From contig JADKGC010000001.1 in NCBI GenBank assembly GCA_016717205.1, forward strand, positions 1,426,001 through 1,490,000: a stretch of 64,000 nt of DNA, read 5' to 3'. Shown one piece after another: positions 1 through 8,957 of the stretch (within the stretch, counting starts at the first letter, position 1; each line of letters opens with the position of its first letter). This DNA is from Candidatus Flexifilum breve. Its GTDB lineage: Bacteria; Chloroflexota; Anaerolineae; Aggregatilineales; Phototrophicaceae. A program made the translations under genes and the position numbers. The notes below the pieces were generated by a model. The model made no database searches. It was given only the letters and a program-made list of their open reading frames with translations, and had not been told where the DNA came from.

Positions 1-637
1 AGCCGCTGACAAAGCGATCGAACGGGCGGCGATACTCGGTCGCCGGGCTGCCATTCGGCTGCGGGCCGGGCTGCGGCGACAGCCACAGGCTGTACGCGCT
101 GGCGTAGCTGCGGCGGTTGATCAGGTCGAAGTAGTTGACCACCAGTTGATCGGCGGCGTCATACGTGCCGAGCGCGGGCGCGGGATTCGCCGTGCAGCTC
201 TGCGCTAGTTCCGTGCTGATCGCGGCGTTCGTCGGCGGCGAGCCGTTCGCCAGCAGCGTCAGGTTCGCCCCGGTGATATACCAGCCCGCGCCAACATAGC
301 TCAGGTTGAAGCAGCCTGCATAGCTTTCGACCAGCCCATCCGCCCGGTAGCCGAGCAGCACCGAGCGCACGCTGCCCGCGCCCGCCGTCCCAGTGAACGG
401 CGCGAAATAGGGCACAATGTGCGTGGTGGCCGTGAACCCGCTCGAAAAGCGCGCATACGTCATCGGCGGGTTGACCCAATGATTGTAGGCGGCGAGGTAA
501 TCGCCGAGGTTGATCTCCGTGTAATACGAGTACAGCACCGCCAACGGCGCTGCCGGAGCGGTTTGATCCGCAGGCTGGGCATGGATGGTCGTCGCGGTCA
601 GCAGCACGAACATCACCAGGAGAATGAGCTTGCGCAT
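1..637 (-). CDS. Secreted repeat-containing protein, C-terminus outside the window
   Basis: The reading frame opens at an ATG at 637-635, preceded by GGGGGA, and stays open for 212 codons to the window edge, so the C-terminus is missing. Residues 1-20 (MRKLILLVMFVLLTATTIHA) form a signal peptide ending in a plausible signal peptidase I site, so the protein is probably exported. Two similar segments can be seen: one near residues 33-70 (LYSYYTEINLGDYLAAYNHW) and one near 160-210 (VVNYFDLINRRSYASAYSLW), each followed by an aromatic/arginine stretch ending FxSG. This YYxxIN-xxYxxAYxxW pattern resembles tandem small alpha+beta units of the NTF2-like type, but I do not recognise the family with certainty. 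Third-codon positions are G/C-rich as in the neighbours. Confidence 0.75.
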   Translation of the reverse strand, partial: MRKLILLVMFVLLTATTIHAQPADQTAPAAPLAVLYSYYTEINLGDYLAAYNHWVNPPMTYARFSSGFTATTHIVPYFAPFTGTAGAGSVRSVLLGYRADGLVESYAGCFNLSYVGAGWYITGANLTLLANGSPPTNAAISTELAQSCTANPAPALGTYDAADQLVVNYFDLINRRSYASAYSLWLSPQPGPQPNGSPATEYRRPFDRFVSG

Positions 638-824
638 GTTTTGCGTTCCCCCATACGTGGCATTATGTTCCATCGTACGCCCATCTCGCCGGAGCAGAAA
701 CCCCCGCTTACCCGCTTTTCCCGTTTGAATCAGGTTAGCTAACGCGCGGACACTTCGTCCCAACACGCTCAGGCAATGTCCAGATGTCGAACTCACCGCG
801 GAGGCCCAGCCCCCGGAGACAGGA

Positions 825-1586
825 TCAATCGTGGTCTTCGGCTGCCCGGGTTGCATCCTCGGCGGCTTCCTCGGCTGTCCGCGTCGCATCGCGGGCGCTT
901 CTCTCCGCCGCCCGGATTGCATCCTCGGCAGCGTCCTCGTCGAGTTCGGGTGTCGCCACGGGTGGTTGAACTTCCGGGGTTTCAACTGGCGGTACGACCT
1001 CTGCCGTCCCGACCGGCGGCTGCACTTCCGGCGTCGCCACGGGCGGAGCGGCCTCACCGCTCGCGCTGCCGGGGAGCACCTCGTAGCGCACCAGATAGGT
1101 GATGACACCGAGCGCGGCGGTCGCCAACCATAACCCCAGCGTGATCTGCATCGCGGGCTTGGCCTGCTTGAACCAGTAGCGCCGGAGCTGTGTGACCGGT
1201 TCGCCGCGGCGTTTGCCCTGCGCGACGCGCACGTCTTCGATCAACATGCGAACGACGATATAGGTGGCCAGGAGCTGCGCGGGTAAACCGAGGAGCGCAT
1301 GCAGCACCGGGAGCAGATAGCGCGGAGCGGTGGGTTGGTTCGGAAAATTGCCCGCCACATCGAAACGATAGGCGACCAGCATGAGGAAGATGATCAGCAC
1401 CCAGTTGATCGCGGTGACCGCGATCATCAGGTTGCGGTGGGCGGGACGATGCCGACCGCGCCGCGCCAACCAGAACCCGATGAGCATGGCAGGCGCGATC
1501 AGCAAAATGTAGAAAATCAGCGTCAAATCAGCGAGTAAGCTCGCGCCCGTGCCGAGGAAACCGGGCGGCTCCAGATACAGGTTCAT
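825..1586 (-). CDS. DUF420-like membrane protein with repetitive C-terminal tail
   Basis: The 253-residue protein has four hydrophobic segments in its first ~170 residues (about 17-40, 53-72, 90-113, 145-167) and an HRNLM motif near residue 50. That pattern recalls the DUF420/CtaM group of small membrane proteins linked to cytochrome oxidase assembly; the assignment is a family-level inference. After the last membrane segment comes a tail unlike the rest. Residues ~180-214 hold tandem PPVxTPEVQ units, and ~215-253 hold an Ala/Glu/Arg/Asp 7-11-residue repeat (AEDAIRAAE, ARDATRTAE, AEDATRAAE) that would make a charged helix. The underlying DNA is also repetitive, so the tail probably grew by slippage or unequal recombination. 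No functional partner is adjacent. Confidence 0.7.
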   Translation of the reverse strand: MNLYLEPPGFLGTGASLLADLTLIFYILLIAPAMLIGFWLARRGRHRPAHRNLMIAVTAINWVLIIFLMLVAYRFDVAGNFPNQPTAPRYLLPVLHALLGLPAQLLATYIVVRMLIEDVRVAQGKRRGEPVTQLRRYWFKQAKPAMQITLGLWLATAALGVITYLVRYEVLPGSASGEAAPPVATPEVQPPVGTAEVVPPVETPEVQPPVATPELDEDAAEDAIRAAERSARDATRTAEEAAEDATRAAEDHD

Positions 1587-1665
1587 GGCGTTATCCGTCT
1601 GTGCAAAATTCGAATCGTAGACGGATTATCGAATGAATGCTGTATCCGCGCGAGTCGTGAACGGA

Positions 1666-1902
1666 CTAGGCCACCCGAACCGACAGGATATGCTCAGCGC
1701 GCAAAGCTTCGATGGCAGATACTGGCACAATCACCACGCGCAGCGACTCGCCTAACGCGTTGAAAACCTCCAACACCGCACCATCCTCGCCGCCCTGCGG
1801 ATGTTTGACGTAATCCACTACCCGAGCCACGTCCCCTTGCTTCAGGTCTTCATCGGGTATGTCCCGGTTAATTGTCACCCTTTGATACAGTTCAGGCGTC
1901 AT
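1666..1902 (-). CDS. DUF4926 domain protein
   Basis: This 78-residue protein matches the DUF4926 pattern: LYQRV..NRDIPDEDLKQGDVARVVDYV, then GAVLEVFNALGESLRVVIV, a small beta-barrel resembling nitrile hydratase accessory or SH3-like folds. Its ATG lies inside the end of the upstream DUF6883 gene (11-nt overlap), so the two are probably translationally coupled. From general knowledge, DUF6883 and DUF4926 genes often sit side by side in cyanobacteria and other bacteria, and the pair is uncharacterised. An antitoxin- or chaperone-like role for the smaller partner is possible but unproven. Confidence 0.8.
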   Translation of the reverse strand: MTPELYQRVTINRDIPDEDLKQGDVARVVDYVKHPQGGEDGAVLEVFNALGESLRVVIVPVSAIEALRAEHILSVRVA

Positions 1903-2224
1903 CTTTCCTGCCTTTCAGCGTGATAAATCGGAACTCATCACGAGCCTTTTCAAACAGCCAAATCGATGTAATCTGTAGTATATGCCCGTTTACACCCTTT
2001 AACGGACCGGGCACCTCGTAAAACACACCGTAGGCATTCACTTTTTGTTCAAAAGCTTCTGCCTCATGGATGTGATTACGCAAAGCTGCTTCAAGTTCAT
2101 CAGGATTGTCGAGTGTGAACCCGGCAAGCGACAGAAATTTCGACTTATCATCTTCCTCACGAAAAATCAGCAGGTAACGTGTGAGTTTGTCGGGCGCGAT
2201 TACAGCATCAACCGGGATCTTCAA
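1892..2224 (-). CDS. DUF6883 domain protein
   Basis: The 110-residue protein has the DUF6883 signature: KIPVDAVI.PDKLTRYLL at the N-terminus, DKSKFLSLAGFTLDNPDELEAAL in the middle, then YEVPGPLKGVNG and a final strand with TSIWLFE..RDEFRFITL. DUF6883 is found alone and as the C-terminal module of some polymorphic-toxin-like proteins, so a toxin-related activity is conceivable. It begins 6 nt after the stop of the sucrase/ferredoxin-like gene and overlaps the DUF4926 gene downstream, so the three form one minus-strand transcription unit. No catalytic residues can be named from sequence alone. Confidence 0.8.
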   Translation of the reverse strand: MKIPVDAVIAPDKLTRYLLIFREEDDKSKFLSLAGFTLDNPDELEAALRNHIHEAEAFEQKVNAYGVFYEVPGPLKGVNGHILQITSIWLFEKARDEFRFITLKGRKDDA

Positions 2225-2230
2225 TCAGCT

Positions 2231-3154
2231 TTACCCCTCGCAGCGAGGCGCTTTGCGCCGTACTGTGTGCTGCTCGACGAGGTGGAACTGCGGCACCTGC
2301 CGCGGGGCTTCGTCGGTCGTACTCTCGTATACCGTCCACGGCGACATTTCGCGGCGGACGTGCACCTCGTGCAGTTCGTTGTCGTGAGCGACAGAGAAGC
2401 GTACTGACCATACGTTTTCTTCTGGTTGACGGATACTCTCAAAGCACACACCGCTCAGCGTTGCGATTCCGGTGCTGCCGCGCAGAAAATACTCCGCCGC
2501 TTGCACAGGCGCATCAAAGAAAGCGCGTCCACGCGTTTTCTCGACCACCAACGCGCGGTTGCGCTGCGCCGCGACCAGCGCGGAGACATCGTCCGGGCTG
2601 ATGCGACCATACATCACGCCATCGGGCAGCGTAACCAGCGTCCCGGCGAAGCGATGCCCGCCAACGTGCGTCACTTCCCACGCCCAGCCCGGCGTCTGCT
2701 CCGCGAACGCGGTATATACGGGGAGGCCGTACTTCGCGCACGAGACATCGCGCCGCCCATTGGTGCATACCAGCACCAGCGGATCACGCTGGACATTCGC
2801 GTCGAACTGCGGATCGCGGCGCAGCACCGCATCAAGATCGAAGCTCAGCAGCGCTTCGTAGCTGGCTAATTCGAATTTGTACAGCACGGGCGACGACTCG
2901 TTCGTCAGCGCGACGAACACGCGCACGGTCGCGCCCATCGCCCCCTGCTTGATGAACAACACCTTGGTGAACGGAATGTTATCCGCCCAACCATTCAGCT
3001 TGGCTTTGACTTCCGGCGCAAGGTCGCTTTCGGGGATCGCCTTCGCGCCCCACGCCCCTGTGTATTCAACCAAAATCCAGTGTTCGGTGCGCGGCGCGCT
3101 GGCGAAGAACTTCTCCCCCGCCTCCACCGAACAGTCGCTGCAAAACTGCGTCAT
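2231..3154 (-). CDS. Sucrase/ferredoxin-like family protein (thioredoxin-like [2Fe-2S] type)
   Basis: The 307-residue protein belongs to the sucrase/ferredoxin-like family (PF06999 type). Diagnostic segments are CTNGRRDVSCAKYG near residue 150 and HVGGHRFAGTLVTLPDGVMYGR near residue 185. These supply Cys and His residues arranged as in thioredoxin-like [2Fe-2S] ferredoxins. An upstream in-frame ATG exists, but the extra 21 codons lie in a CACAGAGxxCACAGAG intergenic repeat and read as low-complexity Cys/Leu. The ATG at 3154-3152, with GGGG about 8 nt upstream, is therefore preferred. The N-terminal FCSDCSVEAGEKFFASAP also fits the family start. The physiological electron partner is unknown. 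The next gene downstream, DUF6883, begins after 6 nt. Confidence 0.85.
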   Translation of the reverse strand: MTQFCSDCSVEAGEKFFASAPRTEHWILVEYTGAWGAKAIPESDLAPEVKAKLNGWADNIPFTKVLFIKQGAMGATVRVFVALTNESSPVLYKFELASYEALLSFDLDAVLRRDPQFDANVQRDPLVLVCTNGRRDVSCAKYGLPVYTAFAEQTPGWAWEVTHVGGHRFAGTLVTLPDGVMYGRISPDDVSALVAAQRNRALVVEKTRGRAFFDAPVQAAEYFLRGSTGIATLSGVCFESIRQPEENVWSVRFSVAHDNELHEVHVRREMSPWTVYESTTDEAPRQVPQFHLVEQHTVRRKAPRCEG

Positions 3155-3177
3155 TGTGTCAGCCCCATGAAAAAATG

Positions 3178-3248
3178 AACCACAGAGACCACAGAGGGCA
3201 CAGAGTAATTGATTCAATTTCTCCGTGTTCTCTGTGTTCTCTGTGGTT
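3178..3248. repeat. CACAGAG-type intergenic inverted repeat
   Basis: The left arm (3178-3206) is built from ACCACAGAG/ACCACAGAGG/GCACAGAG units and the right arm (3221-3248) from the reverse complements CTCCGTGTT, CTCTGTGTT and CTCTGTGGT, with a short AT-rich loop. The pair can fold into a long imperfect hairpin between two minus-strand genes. A degenerate fragment of the same family (CACAGAGAACACAGG) lies near 36940. This is an intergenic repeat family; it may also weaken transcription between the Fe-S oxidoreductase and the downstream gene. Confidence 0.7.
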
Positions 3249-3268
3249 AAAGGTTTTGCTCTAGTGTT

Positions 3269-5317
3269 TTAGTCCCCGCTGCCGACCGGCAGGCGATCCG
3301 CGATCAGCTCGACAATGTCCTTGACTTCTGGCCCTTCGCCGAGCGTCGATTTCGCCGTCTCGAACATCTGCATACAGAACGGGCAGCCCACCGCGACGAC
3401 TTCCGCGCCCGTGGCCTTCGCTTCTTCATAGCGCGCCACGTTGACGGCCTTCGTGCCGTGTTCTTCTTCTTTCCAGAACTGCGCGCCGCCCGCGCCGCAG
3501 CAGAACGAATTCTGCTTGTTGCGCGGCATTTCGATGATGTCCACGCCGACACCCTTGGTCAACGCCGTGCGCGGTGCATCGATGATGTCGTTGTGCCGTC
3601 CGAGGTAGCACGGATCATGGAAGGTGACGTTGCTCATCTTCTTCGGGTTGGCCGATTCCGGCAGCTTGCCCGCCGCAATCAGTTCCTCGATGAATTCAGT
3701 GTGATGCACGACGTTCCAGTTGCCGCCGAACTGCGGATACTCTTTGGCAAGGCTGTGGAAGCAGTGCGGGCAGGTCGCGACGATGCGCCGTGCCGTGTTA
3801 TCGCCGAATACCTCGTTAATCGTCTCGACATTGGTCATGGCCAGTTCCTGCGCGAGGTCTTCTTTACCCGCGCGGCGCGCCGAGTCGCCTGTGCAGTTTT
3901 CGAGCTCGCCGAGCACAGCAAAGTTGACGCCCGCGCGCTGCATGACCTTGACGAACGCCCGCGCCGTCAACTGCGCGCGCGGATCGTACGAGGGCGCGCA
4001 CCCGACCCAGTACAGCACCTCAAAATCGGGGTTATCTTCGACCGTCGGCACGTCGATGTCTTTCGCCCAGCGGAAGCGGTCGCCGCGCGGGTTGTTCCAC
4101 GGGTTACCCTGTCGTTCCATGCCCTTGAAGGCCGTTTGCAGTTCCGCCGACACATCGCCCTGCATGAGCACGGCATCACGGCGAATGTCGAGGATGTCCA
4201 TCATCGGCTCATTGCCGACCGGGCAGATGTCGATACACGCGCCGCACGTCGTACACGCCCACACCGCCGACTCGCTGATCGCGAAGCCCATCAGCGGGTT
4301 GATCGATTCTTCGCCCGCCGCCAAGCCGCTCATCTGATCCTTGATCATGAAGCGCTTGTTGATTTCCAGCGCGGACGGCGACAGTTCTTTACCAGTAGTG
4401 TACGCCGGGCACACATCCTGACAGCGATTGCACATGATGCAGGCGAAGGCGTCGAAAATCTGCGTCTTGCTCAGGTGTTCCAGCTTATTCGCGCCAAACT
4501 GCTCGATCTCTTCGTCCTCAAAGTCGAGCTTCGCCATTTCGCCGAGCGAACGCCGCTGCGGGCGGGTCAGGAAGTTGAGCGGCGCCATCGCCAGATGCAG
4601 ATGCTTGGTATAGGGGAAGTACGGCAGGAACAGCAGAATGCCGCCGAGCGCCAGCCACCAGAAGAGGTGTTCCATGATGATCAGACCGTCTTCGCCCAAG
4701 CCGCTCCAGATCGGCGAGACGAGCGTCGCGAACGGGCTCATCAGATCGGGGCCGTGCACGGCGATCTTGACCGATTCGCCGAGGAAACGGGAGCCAACAT
4801 GCAGCAGGATGAACAGCGCCACGATCAGCGAATCGCGGTTGATCGCGCCCGCCGCCACCTTGGGATGCAGCAGCACATTCGGGTGATATTGGAGTTCACG
4901 TTTATTTGGCAGCACGAAGCGGCGCAGGATGAAATAGCTCACGCCGACGAGCACGCCCACGCTGAAGGCATCGCCGAACAGGCGATACGCGCTGCTGAGT
5001 ACATCATTGCCTTCAAACAGGCTGAATTCGGGCAGGAAACCGTTCAGCGCGTCGAGCGCATTGACGAGGAAGTAGTACGTGAACCCCCACACGACGGCGA
5101 GGTGAAACAGGCTCGTCACGCGGCGCGTTTTGAGCGTGGTGGTCTGCGCGAGGTACACGCGCAGAGCTTCGAGCACACGGCGAGGCAAGTTGTCCAGATA
5201 CAGCTCACGCTGACCGCGATTGATGATCAGCGCCATCTCCCGGAAGCCGTAGTAGGCTGCGCCCACCGCGAACAGCGCCAGAAGGATAAAGATCATTTGT
5301 TCCACGGGATAAAGCAT
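3269..5317 (-). CDS. Membrane-anchored Fe-S oxidoreductase (NarI-like/HdrD-like)
   Basis: The 682-residue protein has three parts. Residues 1-~245 hold about six membrane segments of the nitrate-reductase-gamma type (haem b/quinone domain). Near 291 and 355 are two cluster motifs, CIMCNRCQDVCP and CTTCGACIDICP, typical of a 2x[4Fe-4S] ferredoxin module. The C-terminal half carries cysteine-rich CCG domains: a first near residue 440 (WVGCAPSYDPRAQ, degenerate) and a second with HDPCYLGRHN and FCCGAGG near residues 575-607. This layout is that of Fe-S oxidoreductases that pass electrons between the quinone pool and ETF, or heterodisulfide-reductase-like partners. No etfAB genes are nearby, so the electron donor cannot be inferred. 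The ATG at 5317 is preceded by a GAGCTC-rich leader. Confidence 0.88.
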   Translation of the reverse strand: MLYPVEQMIFILLALFAVGAAYYGFREMALIINRGQRELYLDNLPRRVLEALRVYLAQTTTLKTRRVTSLFHLAVVWGFTYYFLVNALDALNGFLPEFSLFEGNDVLSSAYRLFGDAFSVGVLVGVSYFILRRFVLPNKRELQYHPNVLLHPKVAAGAINRDSLIVALFILLHVGSRFLGESVKIAVHGPDLMSPFATLVSPIWSGLGEDGLIIMEHLFWWLALGGILLFLPYFPYTKHLHLAMAPLNFLTRPQRRSLGEMAKLDFEDEEIEQFGANKLEHLSKTQIFDAFACIMCNRCQDVCPAYTTGKELSPSALEINKRFMIKDQMSGLAAGEESINPLMGFAISESAVWACTTCGACIDICPVGNEPMMDILDIRRDAVLMQGDVSAELQTAFKGMERQGNPWNNPRGDRFRWAKDIDVPTVEDNPDFEVLYWVGCAPSYDPRAQLTARAFVKVMQRAGVNFAVLGELENCTGDSARRAGKEDLAQELAMTNVETINEVFGDNTARRIVATCPHCFHSLAKEYPQFGGNWNVVHHTEFIEELIAAGKLPESANPKKMSNVTFHDPCYLGRHNDIIDAPRTALTKGVGVDIIEMPRNKQNSFCCGAGGAQFWKEEEHGTKAVNVARYEEAKATGAEVVAVGCPFCMQMFETAKSTLGEGPEVKDIVELIADRLPVGSGD

Positions 5318-5423
5318 AAGAGCTCCCTAACGTCAGTTTTCATTTCTGGCCCGGAGTTTACCGCACTTTCCAGCATTCCGGCACGAACGAAATACACCCC
5401 TCAAGGGCTCCAATGATCACGGG

Positions 5424-7377
5424 TCAGCGGCGGCGTTTCTCGGCTGTTCGCCGCCGCTGCAGGCGCTGCGACAACCGCAGCGCGTTCGGCAAAAACTGGC
5501 GGACGAAGACATACGTGGTGAACGCTGGAATCCCCAGAATCAGCACTGGTCCCAGGACGTAGTTGCCGAGCACGAGAATCACGTTCAAGACATCGACCGC
5601 GCCGACATTGGTGCGCAGCGCTTCGCTGAGCTGCACGGTATCCGCCCAGAAGGACGGCAGCGAAAACAGCGTGATGCTGAAGGACAGCGAGGCGATCAGC
5701 AGCGACAACCAGAACGTCTGCTTGTTGTTCTTCTCCGAGAGATCCGCCAGATAGAGTTCGTCGACATGGTTCACGAGGCTGGTCAGGTTCGTCACGTTGA
5801 GTTCCGCGTGGTTGAGCAGCGAACCGATCTGCATCTGCGCGATCAGGTGATTCGCCTTTTCGATGGCGTATTCGGCGCGGCTCCACAGGTGCGGGTTCGT
5901 CATCCCGTAGCTCAGGCCGACCAGTCGGCCAATATTCGCCGCTTCGTCGGCGAGGCGCGCTGAACTTGGCGTGATCGATCTGAATATCGCCCACCGCCAT
6001 GCCCGAACGCGCCGTACCCAGCGACTCGACAAACTCGTCGAGCAAATCCGTACTCAACCGTTCGACGAGCTGCGACATCAGCCGCCCCTCGACGACAAAC
6101 TCGATCATGCGTTCCAGCGCCTCCCAGTACGACGGGTAAGAGACGCCGCTGGTGCTGTCCGAACCGGGCAGCGTTGAAATGAACAGTTCGTCTTTCCGCG
6201 ACTTGTACGACGGCATGATGATCGCCACGCGCGCCGTGAGCAGGCACAGTTCTTCTGCCCACGTCGCTTTGTCCTGCGCCAGAATATGGTCGATGTAGCT
6301 GCTCTGATGGTCGGGAAAGTAGGATTTCAGCTCATTCTCGCCGACGCGCCGCCGCAGCAGCGCCCCTTCGGTGAGGCGCAGCAGCGAACTACGGATGTGA
6401 ACCGAGTCGCGGATGTGCTGGCGGCGCAGCGACACGTATGTATCCGGCGCTGTGCGACTGCTGCTCTGCCGCGCAGTGGTCTGCCCGGACGAGCCTGCTT
6501 CCACCGTCTCGACGCGGCGCTGTACCTGATTCAACTGCTGCACGATGCTGCGCGGCGCGCTCATCTCGTCGATGTGGTGTATCACATACGAATCGTGGAT
6601 CGGCGGGCGGATCTCAGCATCGTGCTGATTGAACCACAGTTCCGCTCCCCCATCGGTCTTGAAACACCGCCCCACCGTCGACACGAACTGCAGCGCGATC
6701 TCCAACGCGAACAGCGATTGCAGCGGCGGGTAATTCGTGCGCTGCTGCTGATCATTCGCCACCCGCGCCCAGTCCAGCAGGCGGTTGATCGACGCGACAT
6801 CCTTGTCCGTCGCCGCCGCTTTTTCGCCTAACTGTTCCAGCAGTTCACGCCGCTTGCTGTACGCGCTGGGAATGTCGACCGGGCGCTGCAAATCGAGCAC
6901 ATCTTCGAGGATGTCAATGAGCGCGGTCGGTCGTCTGTACGGACGCTGAAAGCGAAAGACGAACGTGCCCATGGGCGTGGGGCGCATGAACACATCCCAG
7001 CGGCGAAAGATTTCATACGCTTTGTGAAACTGGTGATTGCGCACCAACAGCGGGTCGAGGTTGCTGTAGAGTTCCTCCTGCCGCACCCGGTAGCACGGCG
7101 CGGAATAGGTATCCAGCATGGTATAGCGGAAAATTCCGGTCAGGAACCCCGCTTCTTCCGATGACATCGGTCGCTCCCGTTCGCCGTCTTCCAGCAGTGG
7201 TTCAAAATACGGGCTGGTCTTCATCTGGTCGGGCAGCGTCGTCCGCAAAAAGCGGTTGTAATCGGCGCTGCCCCGCAGTTTTTCAAACGTGAATCCGAGA
7301 TCTGGCCGGACGAGCGGGCGCAAGTTCATGACGAAGACAACGCTGGTATAACCAGTGAGCCGAATATCAATATTCAT
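5424..7377 (-). pseudogene. Large membrane-anchored protein interrupted by a +1 frameshift
   Basis: One frame opens at the ATG at 7377 and encodes about 470 residues that look genuinely coding (for example SADYNRFLRTTLPDQMK and SYPSYWEALERMIEFVVEGR). It then degenerates into Arg/Pro-rich nonsense after IDHAKFSAP. At the same place, near 5955-5970, the +1 frame continues sensibly (RLADEAANIGRLVGLSYG) to a TGA at 5424-5426. That part includes two hydrophobic segments (FWLSLLIASLSFSITLFSL and ILVLGNYVLGPVLILGIPAF) and a basic end. The joined product would be about 650 residues, mostly soluble and C-terminally membrane-anchored. I do not recognise the family. The break may be a recent mutation, an assembly error or, less likely, programmed frameshifting. 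Confidence 0.7.
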
Positions 7378-7492
7378 CGGGTATCTTTTCGCAGAACTGA
7401 GATTGAATTGTCTATAGTATCCCGTAACACCTTGAATTTGAAAACTTCAGAACGAAAGAACCGCCCGCTAGACCGCTTCTATTGCGTATACG

Positions 7493-8122
7493 ATGCCGAT
7501 CAAGGAGACTTTCGACGTGCCCTTCGATTTTTCCCGTGTGGACAATGGTGAACTCACGCTCTACGAACTGACACAGATCCTCAAGCCGTCTGTCGCGGAC
7601 CTCCGCACCTGGACCAACGAAAGTCTGGATACTATCCTGACGATCATCGGAGCTGCGAATGACGCGCAGGTCGCGCACATTCCGCATGACCCCGACGCGC
7701 ACGATCCGTATGCCCCGGCAGAGCTGCAGCATATTGGCTGGAGTCTCGCGCATCTGGTTTTGCATGTGACCGCCAGCGCTGAAGAAGGCGCAGCCGTCGC
7801 TTCCGTGTTGGCCCGCGGCATCCCCTACACCCGTGAGCCACGCCTGCGCTACGAGCCGGATTGGCAGCCGGTCACCACGCGCGCGCAGGTCATGCAGCGC
7901 CTCGAAGAGAGCCGCCGCATGCGCCTCGCCTTCCTCGACACCTTCCCGGACGAGCCGCATCTCGACGTATTTCAGGATGTCTCAGAGAAGTTTCTGGAAC
8001 GCTTCGGCAAAATGAATGCCATGACGCGCTTCCTCTTCGGCTTAAAGCATGAGATGGGTCATTACGATCAACTGCGCGAAGCCGCCCGCCAAGCCCGCGA
8101 GATCGCCGTCGCCGGAGATTAA
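7493..8122 (+). CDS. DinB-like four-helix-bundle protein
   Basis: The 209-residue protein shows the DinB/YfiT-like pattern. An internal HIGWSLAHLVLHVTASAEE helix (residues ~84-102) and a C-terminal KHEMGHYDQLREAARQAREI helix provide the spaced histidines that bind a divalent metal in this superfamily. Members include thiol-dependent transferases (bacillithiol or mycothiol S-transferases) and proteins of unknown function, so no substrate can be given. The gene is divergent from the frameshifted gene on the left and ends before a strong hairpin. The start ATG at 7493 follows a short AT-rich leader. Confidence 0.78.
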   Translation: MPIKETFDVPFDFSRVDNGELTLYELTQILKPSVADLRTWTNESLDTILTIIGAANDAQVAHIPHDPDAHDPYAPAELQHIGWSLAHLVLHVTASAEEGAAVASVLARGIPYTREPRLRYEPDWQPVTTRAQVMQRLEESRRMRLAFLDTFPDEPHLDVFQDVSEKFLERFGKMNAMTRFLFGLKHEMGHYDQLREAARQAREIAVAGD

Positions 8123-8145
8123 AACTCCCCCAACGCGAAACCATG

Positions 8146-8177
8146 CAAACAGGACGAGGCTGGCCTCGTCCTGTTTG
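8146..8177 (+). terminator. Hairpin terminator after the DinB-like gene
   Basis: A perfect 15-bp stem starting CAAACAGGACGAGGC, with a 2-nt centre, pairs with its reverse complement ending in GTTTG. It lies 23 nt past the stop codon. The core AGGACGAGGC/GCCTCGTCCT is a copy of the dispersed GGACG-N10-CGTCC palindrome, apparently used here as a terminator. Confidence 0.7.
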
Positions 8178-8245
8178 ATTCTGCCTGACAGGCAGACATA
8201 AATGGCCTATAATGATGAGGTGGAGAGAGAAGGCGAGGACGCCCG

Positions 8246-8818
8246 ATGGCTGTTGTGGTACGCAATCTGCGCATGACCGTTGAGGACTTCGATCAGTTTG
8301 TGGAACTGCCCGAAAACGCCGACAAGCGGTATGAATTCATTGGGGGAGAAGCTGTCGAAGTGCCGTCAAATGCATACTCATCGTACATCGTAGTTCGAAT
8401 TTTGTGGCGTTTGGCGATGTTTGTTGAGCTTAACAATCTGGGCTATGTCACCGGCGAAGGTGGCGGCTATCGCGTCTATGGGGATCGCTACGCACCAGAT
8501 GTCGCCTTCCTGCGCAAAGGCAAGACGCTCTCGAAACAGGGCTATAACCCCGATCCACCCGATCTCGCGGTCGAAGTGCTTTCTCCCGGCAACACCGAGA
8601 GCGAGATGAGCTTGAAGGTCGTCAACTATATGAACGACGGGGCGACTGTATGGGTCGTCGATTACGAAAGCAAGACCGTCGACGTGTTTGTACCCGGTCA
8701 AAAAGCTGTGCGCCTCACTGAAAAAGATACGCTGAATGGCGGCGCGGTGCTGCCCGGCTTTACACTGCCTGTCAAAGACATTTTCCCGGCGCATGAGGAG
8801 CATCATCCCCAAGCGTAA
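8246..8818 (+). CDS. Uma2-family (DUF820) PD-(D/E)XK endonuclease-like protein
   Basis: The 190-residue protein fits the Uma2 family. MTVEDFDQFVELPENADKRYEFIGGEAVE is the typical N-terminus, and YAPDVAFLRKGK, PDLAVEVLSPGN and GATVWVVDYESKTVDVF supply the Asp/Glu residues of the PD-(D/E)XK nuclease core. Uma2 proteins occur in many copies in cyanobacteria and Chloroflexota. Their cellular role is unknown, although a link to mobile elements or defence has been suggested. The gene stands alone between two hairpin terminators. The ATG at 8246 is preceded by GGCGAGGA. Confidence 0.9.
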   Translation: MAVVVRNLRMTVEDFDQFVELPENADKRYEFIGGEAVEVPSNAYSSYIVVRILWRLAMFVELNNLGYVTGEGGGYRVYGDRYAPDVAFLRKGKTLSKQGYNPDPPDLAVEVLSPGNTESEMSLKVVNYMNDGATVWVVDYESKTVDVFVPGQKAVRLTEKDTLNGGAVLPGFTLPVKDIFPAHEEHHPQA

Positions 8819-8851
8819 CCCGCGCATAGACCTGCCTAATGTTGTGTCGTA

Positions 8852-8880
8852 AGGACGAGGCTGGCCTCGTCCTTTTTGTT
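8852..8880 (+). terminator. Rho-independent terminator after the Uma2 gene
   Basis: A perfect 10-bp stem, AGGACGAGGC/GCCTCGTCCT (8852-8873), is followed by TTTTGTTGT, a classic intrinsic terminator layout. It has the same core as the hairpin at 8146-8177. Confidence 0.8.
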
Positions 8881-8957
8881 GTCTGCTCAAGTCTATTTGT
8901 CCACTGCCCATTCGCTATAATGAATGGGCGAACACACCACTATCGGAGTCTGAAGTT

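Noticed and set aside
3458..5416. A 652-codon open frame on the plus strand opposite the Fe-S oxidoreductase.
   Set aside because: Its protein is Arg/His-rich without domains, and the opposite strand has complete cluster motifs and membrane segments. It is an antisense effect of high GC content.
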